Assembly: GCA_017991595.1 (NCBI GenBank) | Contig: JAGOQJ010000005.1 | Span: forward strand, 62,001 to 126,000 | Length of the DNA stretch: 64,000 nucleotides | Direction: 5' to 3' | DNA from: Candidatus Didemnitutus sp. | GTDB lineage: Bacteria; Verrucomicrobiota; Verrucomicrobiia; Opitutales; Opitutaceae | Shown here: positions 51,113-59,896 of the stretch, piece by piece | Position numbering within the stretch: the first letter of the stretch is position 1 | How the letters are laid out: every line of letters begins with the position of its first letter | The notes under the pieces: model-generated | Told to the model about the DNA's origin: nothing | The model's input: the letters and a program-made list of their open reading frames with translations, nothing else | The model's database searches: none | Position numbers and translations under genes: made by a program

Positions 51113-52899
51113 GGCAATTCCAGGATGAAGGCCGCCCCGCCCCCTTCACGCGGCGCATGGCGCAGCTCGCCGCCGAGGCCGCGCGCCAGCTGGCGAGCGA
51201 TGCTCAGACCGAGCCCCGCGCCCGCATGCTCCGCGGTCAACGCGTCGTCGACGCGGTGAAATTTCTCGAAGATGCGCTCACGGTGCGCCGCCGGCACCCC
51301 GGGCCCGCGGTCGAGCACTTCGATGCGCACGCCCGCCAGCCCCACGCCGCTCGCCAGCCGCACCACGACCTCGCCCCCCGCCGCACCGTATTTCGCCGCG
51401 TTGTCGATCAGGTTGAGCACGATCTGCCCGACGGCATCGCGGTCGGTCGCGATCTCCACCTCGCCGTCCGGCAGCTCCGGGCGCAACACCAGCCCGAGCT
51501 CGGCGAAGCGCGGCTGCTGCGTCTCGATTAGCCGCGCCAACTCTCCGCGCAAATCCAAGGCTTCGCGGACGAATTTCTTCCGCCCCTGCTCGAGCCGGCT
51601 GAAATCGAGCACGTTGCCCACCAATCGCGCGAGCCGCTGCGTCTCGCGTCCGATCGTGCGCAGGTAATCGGCGCGCCGCTCCGGGTCCGCCACGCGGCCA
51701 TTCTCGAGCAGCTCCGCGTAGAGCCGGATCGTCGTGAGCGGCGTCTTGAACTCGTGCGAGACGTTGGCGACGAAGGAAGTCTTGTGCGCCGCCTCCGCGG
51801 CGCTGCGGCGGGCTTGCCAGAAAAGCAGCGAGCCGCCCGCGAGGATCGCCACCAGCAGGATGCCCACGAGCACGCTGCCGAGGACGAGGAAACCCGTGCC
51901 GGCCGACCGCTGACCGAGCGGTGCATCCACATACGCCACGACTTTCCAACCGCGCAGCGCCTCGTTCGCGACTGGGATCTCCGCCAAGCCGAGCTGGTCG
52001 CGTGGCACGAAGCCGACCTGGTGCATCACTCGCCCGCGCTCGTCGAGCAAAGCAAAGCCTTCGCCCGCACCGGTCTCGCCCGGCAAAGCCGCACCGAGGC
52101 GGGCGATCAGCGCCGCCAGTTCCAATTCCACACCGAGCACTCCATCCGTCCGCTCGACCCAGCCGAAGACATGCAGCCGCCCCTCGTGACTCCACGGCAT
52201 CCAGCCGCGCTGGAGCACGCGCGGAGCCGCCTCGGTCGCGTCCGAATCTTTCTCCTCCGCCACGACACGCGGCGCCGCGGCCGCGGGAGCGGCGTAGTCC
52301 ATCGACCGAGCCCGCGCCGCCGATTGGGCATCCCGGCGCGCGCTCTGCAACTTGGAGACGTTTGCCGTCGCCTGCAGGCGGGCCGTCAGCTCGTCCTTGT
52401 TCGCCGCCGTGGTCGCCGACCCGGCGGAAAATGTCGCCTTGCTCACCGATTCCTCCTCGGCGCGTGCCGGCGTGCGCCACGGCGGCACCGGAGTCCAGGC
52501 CGCCGCGGCGCGACGGCGGAATCCCGCCACCTCTCCGCTGTCGCCCGCCGCCGCCACGTGCAGCACCGTGCCGTCGCTGCGCGCGCGAAAGGCCACCCGC
52601 ACAAGAGGATTTGCCCGGTTCCACTCGGTCAGCTCGGCCTCAAGGTCGCGGGCGGGCAGTGCGGCGAGCCCATCAAGCAGGCCGGCCTGCACGTCGCCGG
52701 CCAGCAACTCCACGTTTTCGACGATCAAGCCCGCGCGCGCCGTGACCGCCGCGCGCCGGGCCTCGCTGGCGTAGCCTTCCTGCTCGGCGATCCGCGCCTG
52801 CTCGCGGCGCAGGAGCTGGATCGCGCCCACGCCCACCGCGCACGTGGGCACCAGCAGGAGCAGCCAGTAGAGCAGGATGCGGCGGGTGACCGGAGACAC
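51109..52899 (-). CDS. Membrane sensor histidine kinase paired with the OmpR-type regulator
   Basis: The 596-residue kinase has an N-terminal helix (ILLYWLLLLVPTCAVGVGAI), a periplasmic region of about 300 residues and a second helix (GFLVLGSVLVGILLVAILAG). HisKA follows, with FVANVSHEFKTPLTTIRLYA. The HATPase domain shows NLIDNAAKYG and GAGLGLSIARQL. The sensor region is Ala-rich and has no domain I can name; its middle part is low-complexity. The plan recalls CreC-like kinases, but the ligand is unknown. It starts 49 bp after the VWA gene on the same strand. Confidence 0.9.
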   Translation of the reverse strand: MSPVTRRILLYWLLLLVPTCAVGVGAIQLLRREQARIAEQEGYASEARRAAVTARAGLIVENVELLAGDVQAGLLDGLAALPARDLEAELTEWNRANPLVRVAFRARSDGTVLHVAAAGDSGEVAGFRRRAAAAWTPVPPWRTPARAEEESVSKATFSAGSATTAANKDELTARLQATANVSKLQSARRDAQSAARARSMDYAAPAAAAPRVVAEEKDSDATEAAPRVLQRGWMPWSHEGRLHVFGWVERTDGVLGVELELAALIARLGAALPGETGAGEGFALLDERGRVMHQVGFVPRDQLGLAEIPVANEALRGWKVVAYVDAPLGQRSAGTGFLVLGSVLVGILLVAILAGGSLLFWQARRSAAEAAHKTSFVANVSHEFKTPLTTIRLYAELLENGRVADPERRADYLRTIGRETQRLARLVGNVLDFSRLEQGRKKFVREALDLRGELARLIETQQPRFAELGLVLRPELPDGEVEIATDRDAVGQIVLNLIDNAAKYGAAGGEVVVRLASGVGLAGVRIEVLDRGPGVPAAHRERIFEKFHRVDDALTAEHAGAGLGLSIARQLARGLGGELRHAPREGGGAAFILELP

Positions 52900-52948
52900 A
52901 GGGCGAAGCTAGGGAAAGTGCGACGCTTGAAAAGGAGCGAAACGCCGC

Positions 52949-54304
52949 TCAACGACCCGAGGCGGACGGGTTGGCCTGCTGCGTCCGCACCTGTTGGGCT
53001 TCGGCGCGCAGCGTCTTGCGCGCGGCGTTGCTCAATCCCTCGCGCTCGACGTGCGCCGCCGCGGCCGCCGCACTCGCGGAATAGGCGTCGAGCTGCGCGT
53101 TGCCGTAATCCTTGGCCAGTGTCGCGATCTCAGCGGCGCGGGCGCGCATGACTTGGCCTGCGTCCTCGCGCCGACCGGAATCGACGAGCGAAATCGCCTC
53201 CTCTTTCGCCTCGGCGAGCGCGTTTTGCGCATAATCGGCCTGCACCCGGTGGTTGGCGGACGCAACCACGACCTTCTCCTCCGCGCTGAAGTTCACCTTG
53301 CGGGCGGCCTGGGCTTCGCGCGGGCGGGCTGAGCGGGCGTCCTCGTAGCGCAGTTGCGCGCGGGCGATCTCGCGCTCCGCACCGGCGGCGGAAGCCGCGA
53401 CCTCAACTTCGATCAGGGCGAACTTTTCCTGGCCGCCGTAGAGTTGGTTGAGCGTGAGCTCGGCCCGCTGGGCGCGGATCAGGCCATCGCGGCCGACGAA
53501 GCGGAGCGGACGCACGCCGGCGGGAAATTCGATTTCAACCACCACGCGCCGCGCCACGACGTTGAAGGCGTCGCCCAGCTCGGCCGCGAAGATGCGCGGC
53601 AGGTCGTCGCTGTGCTCGACAAAGTAGGTGTTGCCATCGCTGCGCGCGGCGAGCGCCGCCATGAGGTCCTCGTTGAAGCCGAGTCCGAGTCCGATGGTGG
53701 AGACGGAGATGCCCTCCTTCCGCAGCGCCGCGCCGAGGCGACCGAGCTCTTCCGGCGCACTGGGGCCGCGATTGGCCTGCCCGTCCGAAAGCAGGATGAT
53801 GCGCGGGACGTGCTTCGACTCGCCCAAATGTCGCCGCACTTCCGCCGCGCCGGCGCTGACGCCGCCGTGCAAGGCCGTGTAACCGCGCGGCTCGAGTCGC
53901 CGGATGGCCGCCGCAAGTGCGCGTCCGTCGCGCACGGGACCCGCCGGCACGAGCACCTCGACTTCCGAATCGTAGGCGACGAGCGAGACGAGATCGTCCG
54001 GCGAAAGCTGGCGCACGAGCTCCAGCGCGGCCTCGCGGGCCCGCTCGATCTTGTCGCCCTGCATCGAGCCGGAGCGGTCGATCACGAGCGCGAGGTTGAG
54101 CGGCGCGCGCTCGTGCCGACGCGGCAGGCGCACGGCATCGAGGCGGATTTTCACGATGGCGCGTTGCGCGGCATCCGCCGGCAGCACCGTCCGATCGACA
54201 TCGATCTGGAGGCGCACCGGTGCAGCGGTTTCGGTTTCGTGGGCGGCGAGCGATGCTGCGCTGACGAGCGCAGCCGCGAAGAGTGCGGTGAAGAATGATT
54301 TCAT
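52949..54304 (-). CDS. Secreted von Willebrand factor A domain protein
   Basis: The 451-residue precursor has a Sec signal (FFTALFAAALVSAASLAAHE). A VWA domain with an intact MIDAS motif (DRSGSM) occupies about residues 70-240. Further MIDAS elements are a Thr in RGYTALHG and an Asp in ILLSDGQANRG. The C-terminal 200 residues are predicted helical, rich in Ala, Glu and Arg, with few recognisable features. It is periplasmic or cell-surface and may bind a protein or Ca/Mg-dependent ligand. It lies directly upstream of the sensor kinase, so it may be part of the sensed pathway or a regulon member. Its promoter region carries the 11-bp repeat array. Confidence 0.88.
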   Translation of the reverse strand: MKSFFTALFAAALVSAASLAAHETETAAPVRLQIDVDRTVLPADAAQRAIVKIRLDAVRLPRRHERAPLNLALVIDRSGSMQGDKIERAREAALELVRQLSPDDLVSLVAYDSEVEVLVPAGPVRDGRALAAAIRRLEPRGYTALHGGVSAGAAEVRRHLGESKHVPRIILLSDGQANRGPSAPEELGRLGAALRKEGISVSTIGLGLGFNEDLMAALAARSDGNTYFVEHSDDLPRIFAAELGDAFNVVARRVVVEIEFPAGVRPLRFVGRDGLIRAQRAELTLNQLYGGQEKFALIEVEVAASAAGAEREIARAQLRYEDARSARPREAQAARKVNFSAEEKVVVASANHRVQADYAQNALAEAKEEAISLVDSGRREDAGQVMRARAAEIATLAKDYGNAQLDAYSASAAAAAAHVEREGLSNAARKTLRAEAQQVRTQQANPSASGR

Positions 54305-54346
54305 GGTTCGAAGGATTACTCCGCGATTGAACCATGAATCGCCGCG

Positions 54347-54390
54347 CCGGTTGTCAGCGGGGCGTCAGGAGATTGTCAGGGAATTGTCAT
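54347..54390 (-). promoter_or_regulatory. Four direct half-sites (TGACA-N6) at exact 11-bp intervals upstream of the VWA gene
   Basis: On the minus strand the units are TGACAattcc, TGACAatctc, TGACGccccg and TGACAaccgg, each starting 11 bp after the previous. On the plus strand the TGTCA (or CGTCA) cores start at 54352, 54363, 54374 and 54385. The array ends about 47 bp upstream of the VWA start and overlaps the last codons of the ferredoxin gene. Helical-turn spacing like this is typical of OmpR-family binding sites such as the Pho box and the CreB tag. Confidence 0.65.
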
Positions 54391-54746
54391 GCCCGACCGG
54401 CTTCGTCCGGGCCGGCAAGCGGATTAACCGCCCTCACCCACTCCGCCACCGGCACGCCGCCCTCGAGGTGCTCGCGACGGATGCGGTCGAAGCGCTCCGG
54501 CGTCACTTGCGCATACCACACGCCCTCCGGATAGACGACGAGCCACGGTCCGTCTGCGCAGACGCGGAAGCAGTCGGCCTTTGTGCGCATGACGGGCAGC
54601 GCGTGCTCTTTGAGCTGGGACTTGATGTAGTCCCACGTCTCCTCGCCCTCGCGCAGTGCACAGCAATCCGGCCCGCGACAGAGGAAAAGGTGATGGCGGG
54701 CTCCGGCGACACCCGCCTTGCGGAGCCCTTGCTCGACGCCGCCCAT
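54387..54746 (-). CDS. Thioredoxin-like [2Fe-2S] ferredoxin
   Basis: This 119-residue protein has the two cysteine pairs of thioredoxin-fold [2Fe-2S] ferredoxins: HLFLCRGPDCC and, about 36 residues later, DCFRVCADGPWLVVYP. The end 'EGVWYAQVTPERFDRIRREHLEGG' is conserved in this family. It is probably a cytoplasmic electron carrier. It starts 2 bp after the superoxide dismutase gene, so both should be on one transcript. The gene end overlaps the first half-site of the operator array. The ATG at 54746 gives a family-typical length. Confidence 0.88.
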   Translation of the reverse strand: MGGVEQGLRKAGVAGARHHLFLCRGPDCCALREGEETWDYIKSQLKEHALPVMRTKADCFRVCADGPWLVVYPEGVWYAQVTPERFDRIRREHLEGGVPVAEWVRAVNPLAGPDEAGRA

Positions 54747-54748
54747 GT

Positions 54749-55480
54749 TCAACCGCGCACCGCCGCGACGTAATGGGCCTCGGCCTGCGTCCAGTTCACC
54801 ACATTCCAGAACGCGTTCACGAAATCCGCGCGGCGATTCTGGTAATGCAGGTAATAGGCGTGCTCCCACACATCGAGCCCGAGCACAGGCGCGAGCCCTT
54901 CGCTCAGGGGCGAATCCTGATTCGCCGTCGAGTGGACGACGAGTTTGCCGCCCTTCACGCTCAGCCACGCCCAGCCGCTGCCGAAGCGCTTCATCGCCGC
55001 ATCGGCGAACTGCTTCTTGAGCTCCTCCAGCGAACCGAAATCGCGCGCGATGGCCGCGGCCAGCTTTTCGCCCGGCGCAGACGAGCCCGCCGGCGCAAGG
55101 ATGTTCCAGAAGAATGCGTGGTTCACGTGTCCGCCTGCATTGTTGCGGATGCCGGTGCGGATCGCCTCGGGCACGCTTGCGAGATCGCGCACGAGCGCCT
55201 CGGGCCCCTTGGCGAGCAACTCGGGGTGTGGTTCGAGCAGCTTCCTGGCGTTCGTGATGTAGGCCTGATGGTGCTTCGTGTGGTGGATCTCCATCGTCCG
55301 CGCATCGAAGTGCGGCTCGAGCGCGCCGTAAGCGTAGGGCAACTTCGGCAAGTCCCAACCGAGCGCCGTGGCTTCCGTCGCGATGGACTTTTCCGCCGCC
55401 TCACCCGTCGGAGCGAGCCGCAGGCTCGTCGCCGCCACCAAGCCTGCACCCATGATCTTCAAAGCCTGCCTCCGGTTCAT
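54749..55480 (-). CDS. Fe/Mn superoxide dismutase with Tat-type signal
   Basis: The 243-residue precursor converts superoxide to peroxide and oxygen. The metal ligands are visible: His in [11 protein letters not shown], His in GHVNHAFFW, and Asp/His in LDVWEHAYY. The N-terminus [19 protein letters not shown] is a twin-arginine signal ending near TGEA. Export suggests a periplasmic enzyme folded and metallated in the cytoplasm. I chose ATG 55480, directly before the twin arginine; an upstream in-frame ATG at 55504 would add eight residues. Confidence 0.9.
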   Translation of the reverse strand: MNRRQALKIMGAGLVAATSLRLAPTGEAAEKSIATEATALGWDLPKLPYAYGALEPHFDARTMEIHHTKHHQAYITNARKLLEPHPELLAKGPEALVRDLASVPEAIRTGIRNNAGGHVNHAFFWNILAPAGSSAPGEKLAAAIARDFGSLEELKKQFADAAMKRFGSGWAWLSVKGGKLVVHSTANQDSPLSEGLAPVLGLDVWEHAYYLHYQNRRADFVNAFWNVVNWTQAEAHYVAAVRG

Positions 55481-55649
55481 GCTGCTGTATTGATGGGGAT
55501 TCATGCCGGCACACTGCCCAAGTCTCCCCGCTTGGCAAGCGGCGGCACCGCGCACAAATATCGTCTCCGTCCCCGCGCCAGAGAACAGCGCCGGCCTGCG
55601 CCACGAAGCAGGGCTTGAACCGGTCGCAGGAGCGGTTAAGCACAGGTCC

Positions 55650-56441
55650 GTGCTGCTCTTCCGTCGCATTCTCGGGTTCAAGGAGGAAACCATCCAACAG
55701 CGTGAAAATCGCCGCGCGCAGCGCTACGCGGTCAGCCCGAGCTTCCCGCTGAAAGTGGTGCTCAACACGCTCGGCCGCGACGAGGACGCCCAGCTGAACA
55801 AGACGAAGGATGGCCGCGGCCGCAACTGGGGCGCGCAAGCCGTCAACCTCTCCAGCACCGGCGCGAGCATCCTCGTCTCCCCTTCGCTCCTCGTCCACCG
55901 CGGCGACACCTGCACGCTCACGATCACGATCGAGAATTTCGTCATCGTGCAACGCGGGCTCGTCGCTCACTACCGGGGCCAGCGCGACTACGCCACCATC
56001 GGCATCGCCTTCGAGGCACCGGAGCCGGGCATGCAGCGCGCCTACCTGCAGTTGCTGGAGCCCCTCGCCATCGGCGAATCGCTCAAGCCCGTGCCGGCAA
56101 AACAGGTCCGCCAGGACACACCCGGCCAGCACAAGGAGCAATACTGCGGCGAAGGCGACGCGCAGCTCACAGTCTGGCGCGCCACCCCGGAAAGCGCGCC
56201 GCACGCCTTCGAATTCCGCATGCACCAGTGTTACGCGCGCGGCAGCTCGCATTCCAGCGAGCTCGCCGTCTACACGCTGGAAGACTCTCCGCCGTCGGTG
56301 CACGGCTACGATGCGCCCGCCCTCAAGCGTTCGCCGGGCCACACGCGCGAGATCCAGACACTGTTTCGCTGGACGGTGCCGCATCTCGCCTCCGCCGTGC
56401 CGGCGGATGTGCGGGAATTCCTCGCGCAATTCGCGCAGTAA
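55650..56441 (+). CDS. PilZ-like domain protein with conserved C-terminal domain (paralogue 1)
   Basis: The 263-residue protein starts at a GTG, inferred by alignment with its downstream paralogue, which begins the same way (VLLFRRILG against VLFFKRIF). A PilZ-like domain has RRAQRYAV near the N-terminus and the NLSSTGASI motif, which corresponds to [D/N]xSxxG for c-di-GMP binding. The C-terminal 100 residues contain [10 protein letters not shown] and [20 protein letters not shown], shared with the next protein but not recognised otherwise. It lies divergent from the superoxide dismutase gene. It probably acts as a cytoplasmic c-di-GMP effector; the partner is unknown. Confidence 0.72.
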   Translation: MLLFRRILGFKEETIQQRENRRAQRYAVSPSFPLKVVLNTLGRDEDAQLNKTKDGRGRNWGAQAVNLSSTGASILVSPSLLVHRGDTCTLTITIENFVIVQRGLVAHYRGQRDYATIGIAFEAPEPGMQRAYLQLLEPLAIGESLKPVPAKQVRQDTPGQHKEQYCGEGDAQLTVWRATPESAPHAFEFRMHQCYARGSSHSSELAVYTLEDSPPSVHGYDAPALKRSPGHTREIQTLFRWTVPHLASAVPADVREFLAQFAQ

Positions 56442-56491
56442 TCGCGCCGCTCGGCGGGCTCCGTCCCGCGAGCCGCCTACCGCCTTTTCCC

Positions 56492-57211
56492 GTGCTCTTC
56501 TTCAAACGTATCTTTGCCAACGAATCCGAGGTCCTCGCCAAGAAGGAACAGCGCCTCTCCAGCCGCTACGCCGTGGGTGAGCGCTATCCCGTGCAAGCGA
56601 TGCTGCGGCTCGACGCCCAGCGACGCGAGGTGCGGCTGCTCGACGTCTCCTGCGGCGGCGCTAGCGTCGCCCTGCCGGAAAGCCATACGGTGCGCCGCGG
56701 CCAGAGCGGGCAGATCACGCTCAACCTCGGGGAAGACTCGCTGACCCTGCCCTGCCGAGTCGCCAACGTCCGCCAAGTCCGCCAGCAGCCGGCGTGCGGG
56801 TTGGAATTTGAGTTCCCCGATCCGACGCGTCAGGAAGCCTACCTGCAACTCGTCGAGCCCGTGGCGCTCGCGACCTCCCTCGTCTTCGTCAACCCCGCCA
56901 AGGTCGAGCAATCCGTGCCGGGATTGAAGCTCGAGCAATACGACGGCACGCCGCCAACCCGCCTCCGCGTCTGGCGCAACACGACGACGCGCGAGATCAC
57001 CGCCTTCGAGTTTCAGCTCGCGGAGTATCTCGTGCGCTGGTCCGCCGGCATGGAGCAGCTCGAGCTCGGCCGCGCCGGCACGAGCCGCGCCCTCACCGAG
57101 GCACAGCGCAACGAGGTCATCTGGCTCTTCTACCTCACCGTGCCCAACCTCGACAAAGGCGTCGCACCCGACGTGCGGGACTTCCTCAGCAAGCTCGTCG
57201 CGCAGGAGTGA
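56492..57211 (+). CDS. PilZ-like domain protein with conserved C-terminal domain (paralogue 2)
   Basis: This 239-residue paralogue starts at GTG 56492 (VLFFKRIFANESEVL). Its PilZ-like region includes QRLSSRYAVGERYPV and LLDVSCGGASVAL, again with the Arg and [D/N]xSxxG positions. The C-terminal part shares LRVWRNTTT, FEFQLAEYL and 'FYLTVPNLDKGVAPDVRDFLSKL' with the upstream copy. Identity between the two is moderate, so the duplication is old. It ends 51 bp before the terminator that faces pheT. The 50-bp gap and the shared start suggest cotranscription. Confidence 0.72.
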   Translation: MLFFKRIFANESEVLAKKEQRLSSRYAVGERYPVQAMLRLDAQRREVRLLDVSCGGASVALPESHTVRRGQSGQITLNLGEDSLTLPCRVANVRQVRQQPACGLEFEFPDPTRQEAYLQLVEPVALATSLVFVNPAKVEQSVPGLKLEQYDGTPPTRLRVWRNTTTREITAFEFQLAEYLVRWSAGMEQLELGRAGTSRALTEAQRNEVIWLFYLTVPNLDKGVAPDVRDFLSKLVAQE

Positions 57212-57244
57212 GCCGGGCCGGCGGCAGCTGACACCGCCACAGCG

Positions 57245-57274
57245 AAAAAATGGGCCAGCCTTCAAGGCTGGCCC
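57245..57274 (-). terminator. Intrinsic terminator after pheT
   Basis: The stem GGGCCAGCC (57252-57260) pairs with GGCTGGCCC (57266-57274) with a 5-nt loop. Six A residues before it (57245-57250) form the U tract on the minus strand. It lies between the convergent PilZ gene and pheT. Confidence 0.85.
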
Positions 57275-57322
57275 GAGTGAAACGGATTGGCGGCGTTACC
57301 GACCGCGACGCCGCCCGGATGA

Positions 57323-59785
57323 TCAGGCGCGCACCGTCATCGTGCCGTCGGCGACGATCTTCTTCTGGATTTCCGCGAAGGCGGCGTTCACTTCGTCGTC
57401 CGTCAGCGTGCGTTCGCCGGAGCGGAACGAGAGCGAGAAAGCCACGCTCTTCTTTCCTTCGGGCAGACCGGTGCCTTGATAGACGTCGAAGACATCGACG
57501 CTCTCAACCGCGAACTTCGTGGCCGCCTGGCGCGCAACACTGAGGAGTTGCTGGCGCACTTCCTCGGCGTGACGCGTGGCGTCGACCACGAGCGCGATGT
57601 CGCGCAACGCGGCCGGGAAAAGACTGAAGTTTTGGAAACGGCGATGATCGCTCTCGGCCGAGAGTTTCTCGGGCAGAATGGCGAACATGCCGGCCCAGAC
57701 CTTGCCCTCGACGCCTGCAGCGCGAACCATCGCGAGGTTGAGGAGACCGAAGCGCGCCGCCCAGCCGCCCTTCATCTCGCCCGCCGCGGCGGCGTGACCT
57801 TCCTGCCAGCCCCAGAATGCGCCGGTGACCGGCACGAGCGGTTGGGCGTTCAGGTTGAGGCCAGCCTGCGCGAGCAGGACTTCCATGTGGCGTTTCACTT
57901 GGAAGAAATCCGGCTCGGGGCGCGCGAGCCACGCGCGGTCCTTCGGGTTGTGCGCGATGACGAACCCAACGCCGACGCACTCGTGCACCGTGCCGTTCAT
58001 CTCCACGAACACGCGGCCGGTCTCGCACAGGCGCGAGACGGTGTTGCCGCGCGCTTGGTTGAGCTTGAGCGACTCGAGCAGGCCGAGCACGAGCGTCGGG
58101 CGCAGGCTCGACTGGTCCTCAACGAACGGATTGGCCAGCGCCAGCTCCTGCGCCGCCGCCTCGGACACCCAAGTCTTGAGCTCCTTCGCGGAACGCAGCG
58201 TGTAGTTCACGCACTCGTGGAAATGTTGGCCAACGAGGTAGTCGGTGACCTTGCGGTTGAAGATCGCGATGGGATCGTCGTCGCTCTCCGGCAGAGCCGG
58301 ACCGACCGCCGGCGCCGGCGGCACCTTCTCGGTGCCATACATGCGCAGCACTTCCTCGACGAGGTCGATGGGACGGTCGAGATCGCCGCGGTAACTCGGG
58401 ACGTCGACCGTCCACTCGGGCGTGCCGTCGGCCAGCTCGGTCTCGCCCACGATGGCGAGGTTGAGCGCCTTCAGGGAATTGCGGATCTCATCGTCGGCGA
58501 TGTCGAAGCCGAGACGCGAACGGATGTAGGTCGGCGTGACCTTGATCTCGCGCGACCACGGCTGCTCGCCGCCGATCTTGAACGACGGGCCGACGACGGT
58601 GCCGCCCGCGGTCTCGAGGAGAAGATCGACGGCGCGACCAGCCGCCTCGAGCGTGCTGTGCGGATCGACGCCGCGCTCGAAACGATACGACGAGTCGGAC
58701 GCGAGGCCGAGACGTTTGGAAGTCCAACGGATTGACTGCGGGCGGAAGTAAGCGGCTTCGACCACGACGTCGGTCGTGGTGGCGTCGACCTCGGCGTTGG
58801 CGCCGCCCATGATGCCGGCGACGACCATCGGAGACTTCTCGTCGGCGATGACGAGCATGCGGCTGTTCAGCGCGCGCTCCTTGCCGTCGAGCGTGGTGAG
58901 TTTTTCGCCATCGACCGCGCGACGGATGACGATCTTGCGACCGCCGATTTTCTTCGCATCGAAGACGTGCAGCGGCTGGCCGAGTTCGAGCATCACGTAG
59001 TTGCCGACGTCGACGAGGTTGTTGATCGGGCGCAGGCCGACGGCCTTGAGTCGCTCCTGCATCCACGCGGGGCTCGGGCCGACCTTCACGCCGGCAATGG
59101 CAATGCCGACGTAGAGCGGGCAATCCTCGGGGGCCTCGACGCGGATGTCGCTGAGGATGTCGCCGCGGAAACCTTGCGTCTCGTTGCGGAACTTCACCTG
59201 CGGGTAGCAGAGATCTTTGCGGAACCAGGCCGCGATCTCGCGCGCGATGCCGATGTGGCTGAGCGCGTCGGGCCGATTGGGCGTGATCTCGATATCGAAC
59301 ACAGTGTCGCCCGGAGGCAGCACGGCGTTGATGGGCGTGCCGATCGGCGTCGCCGGATCGAGCAGGAGCAAGCCAGCGTGATCGTCGCCGAGGCCGAGCT
59401 CATCGGCAGCGCACATCATGCCTTGCGATTCGTGGCCGTAGGTTTTGCGCAGCGCGATGGCGAAGCCGCCGGGAAGAACCGCGCCCGGCAGCGCGACAGG
59501 GACGCGATTGCCCGGATCACAGTTCGGCGCGCCGCAGACGATCTGGCGGATGCCGCCGTGCTCGGGACCGACATCGGTCGTGCAGAGCGAGATGTCCTTC
59601 TTGAGGTTCGGGATCTTCTCGCGCGTCTTGATCTCGCCGACGACGACATGCTGCAGCGGCTGGAGGCCGGCAGTGGCGACGCCTTCGACCTCGAAGCCCA
59701 CGAAGGTGATCGCGCGCTTGAGCTCGTCGACGGAGACGCCGTCGAGGTTCACGTATTGTTGGAGCCAATTCAGAGAAATCTTCAC
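57323..59785 (-). CDS. pheT: Phenylalanyl-tRNA synthetase beta subunit
   Basis: The 820-residue subunit pairs with PheS to charge tRNA-Phe. The N-terminal OB-like domain shows 'VVGEIKTREKIPNLKKDISLCTTDVG'. The core B3/B4 editing and B5 domains follow (RPINNLVDVGNYVMLELGQPLHVFDA). A C-terminal ferredoxin-fold anticodon-binding domain ends in SFRSGERTLTDDEVNAAF. The start is a GTG at 59785, giving the standard KISLNWLQQYV; the upstream ATG at 59869 would add 28 residues from an intergenic palindrome. The gap to pheS holds a large inverted repeat. Confidence 0.95.
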   Translation of the reverse strand: MKISLNWLQQYVNLDGVSVDELKRAITFVGFEVEGVATAGLQPLQHVVVGEIKTREKIPNLKKDISLCTTDVGPEHGGIRQIVCGAPNCDPGNRVPVALPGAVLPGGFAIALRKTYGHESQGMMCAADELGLGDDHAGLLLLDPATPIGTPINAVLPPGDTVFDIEITPNRPDALSHIGIAREIAAWFRKDLCYPQVKFRNETQGFRGDILSDIRVEAPEDCPLYVGIAIAGVKVGPSPAWMQERLKAVGLRPINNLVDVGNYVMLELGQPLHVFDAKKIGGRKIVIRRAVDGEKLTTLDGKERALNSRMLVIADEKSPMVVAGIMGGANAEVDATTTDVVVEAAYFRPQSIRWTSKRLGLASDSSYRFERGVDPHSTLEAAGRAVDLLLETAGGTVVGPSFKIGGEQPWSREIKVTPTYIRSRLGFDIADDEIRNSLKALNLAIVGETELADGTPEWTVDVPSYRGDLDRPIDLVEEVLRMYGTEKVPPAPAVGPALPESDDDPIAIFNRKVTDYLVGQHFHECVNYTLRSAKELKTWVSEAAAQELALANPFVEDQSSLRPTLVLGLLESLKLNQARGNTVSRLCETGRVFVEMNGTVHECVGVGFVIAHNPKDRAWLARPEPDFFQVKRHMEVLLAQAGLNLNAQPLVPVTGAFWGWQEGHAAAAGEMKGGWAARFGLLNLAMVRAAGVEGKVWAGMFAILPEKLSAESDHRRFQNFSLFPAALRDIALVVDATRHAEEVRQQLLSVARQAATKFAVESVDVFDVYQGTGLPEGKKSVAFSLSFRSGERTLTDDEVNAAFAEIQKKIVADGTMTVRA

Positions 59786-59806
59786 GGAGAGACGGAGAAA
59801 GAGGTT

Positions 59807-59887
59807 AACCACGAATGGACACGAATTCACACGAATGGCGCTGCGCGCCGGAACGTGATTCGTGTCCATTAGTGTTCATTCGTGGTT
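59807..59887. repeat. Interrupted inverted repeat built from CACGAATGGA-like units
   Basis: The left part 59807-59826 (AACCACGAATGGACACGAAT) pairs with 59858-59870 and 59877-59887 on the right. The right side has an extra 6-bp spacer copy of the unit inside. A third related unit lies at 59830-59836. The element fills the gap between pheS and pheT and would fold into a long stem in the mRNA. Confidence 0.75.
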
Positions 59888-59896
59888 GAGTTCGGT

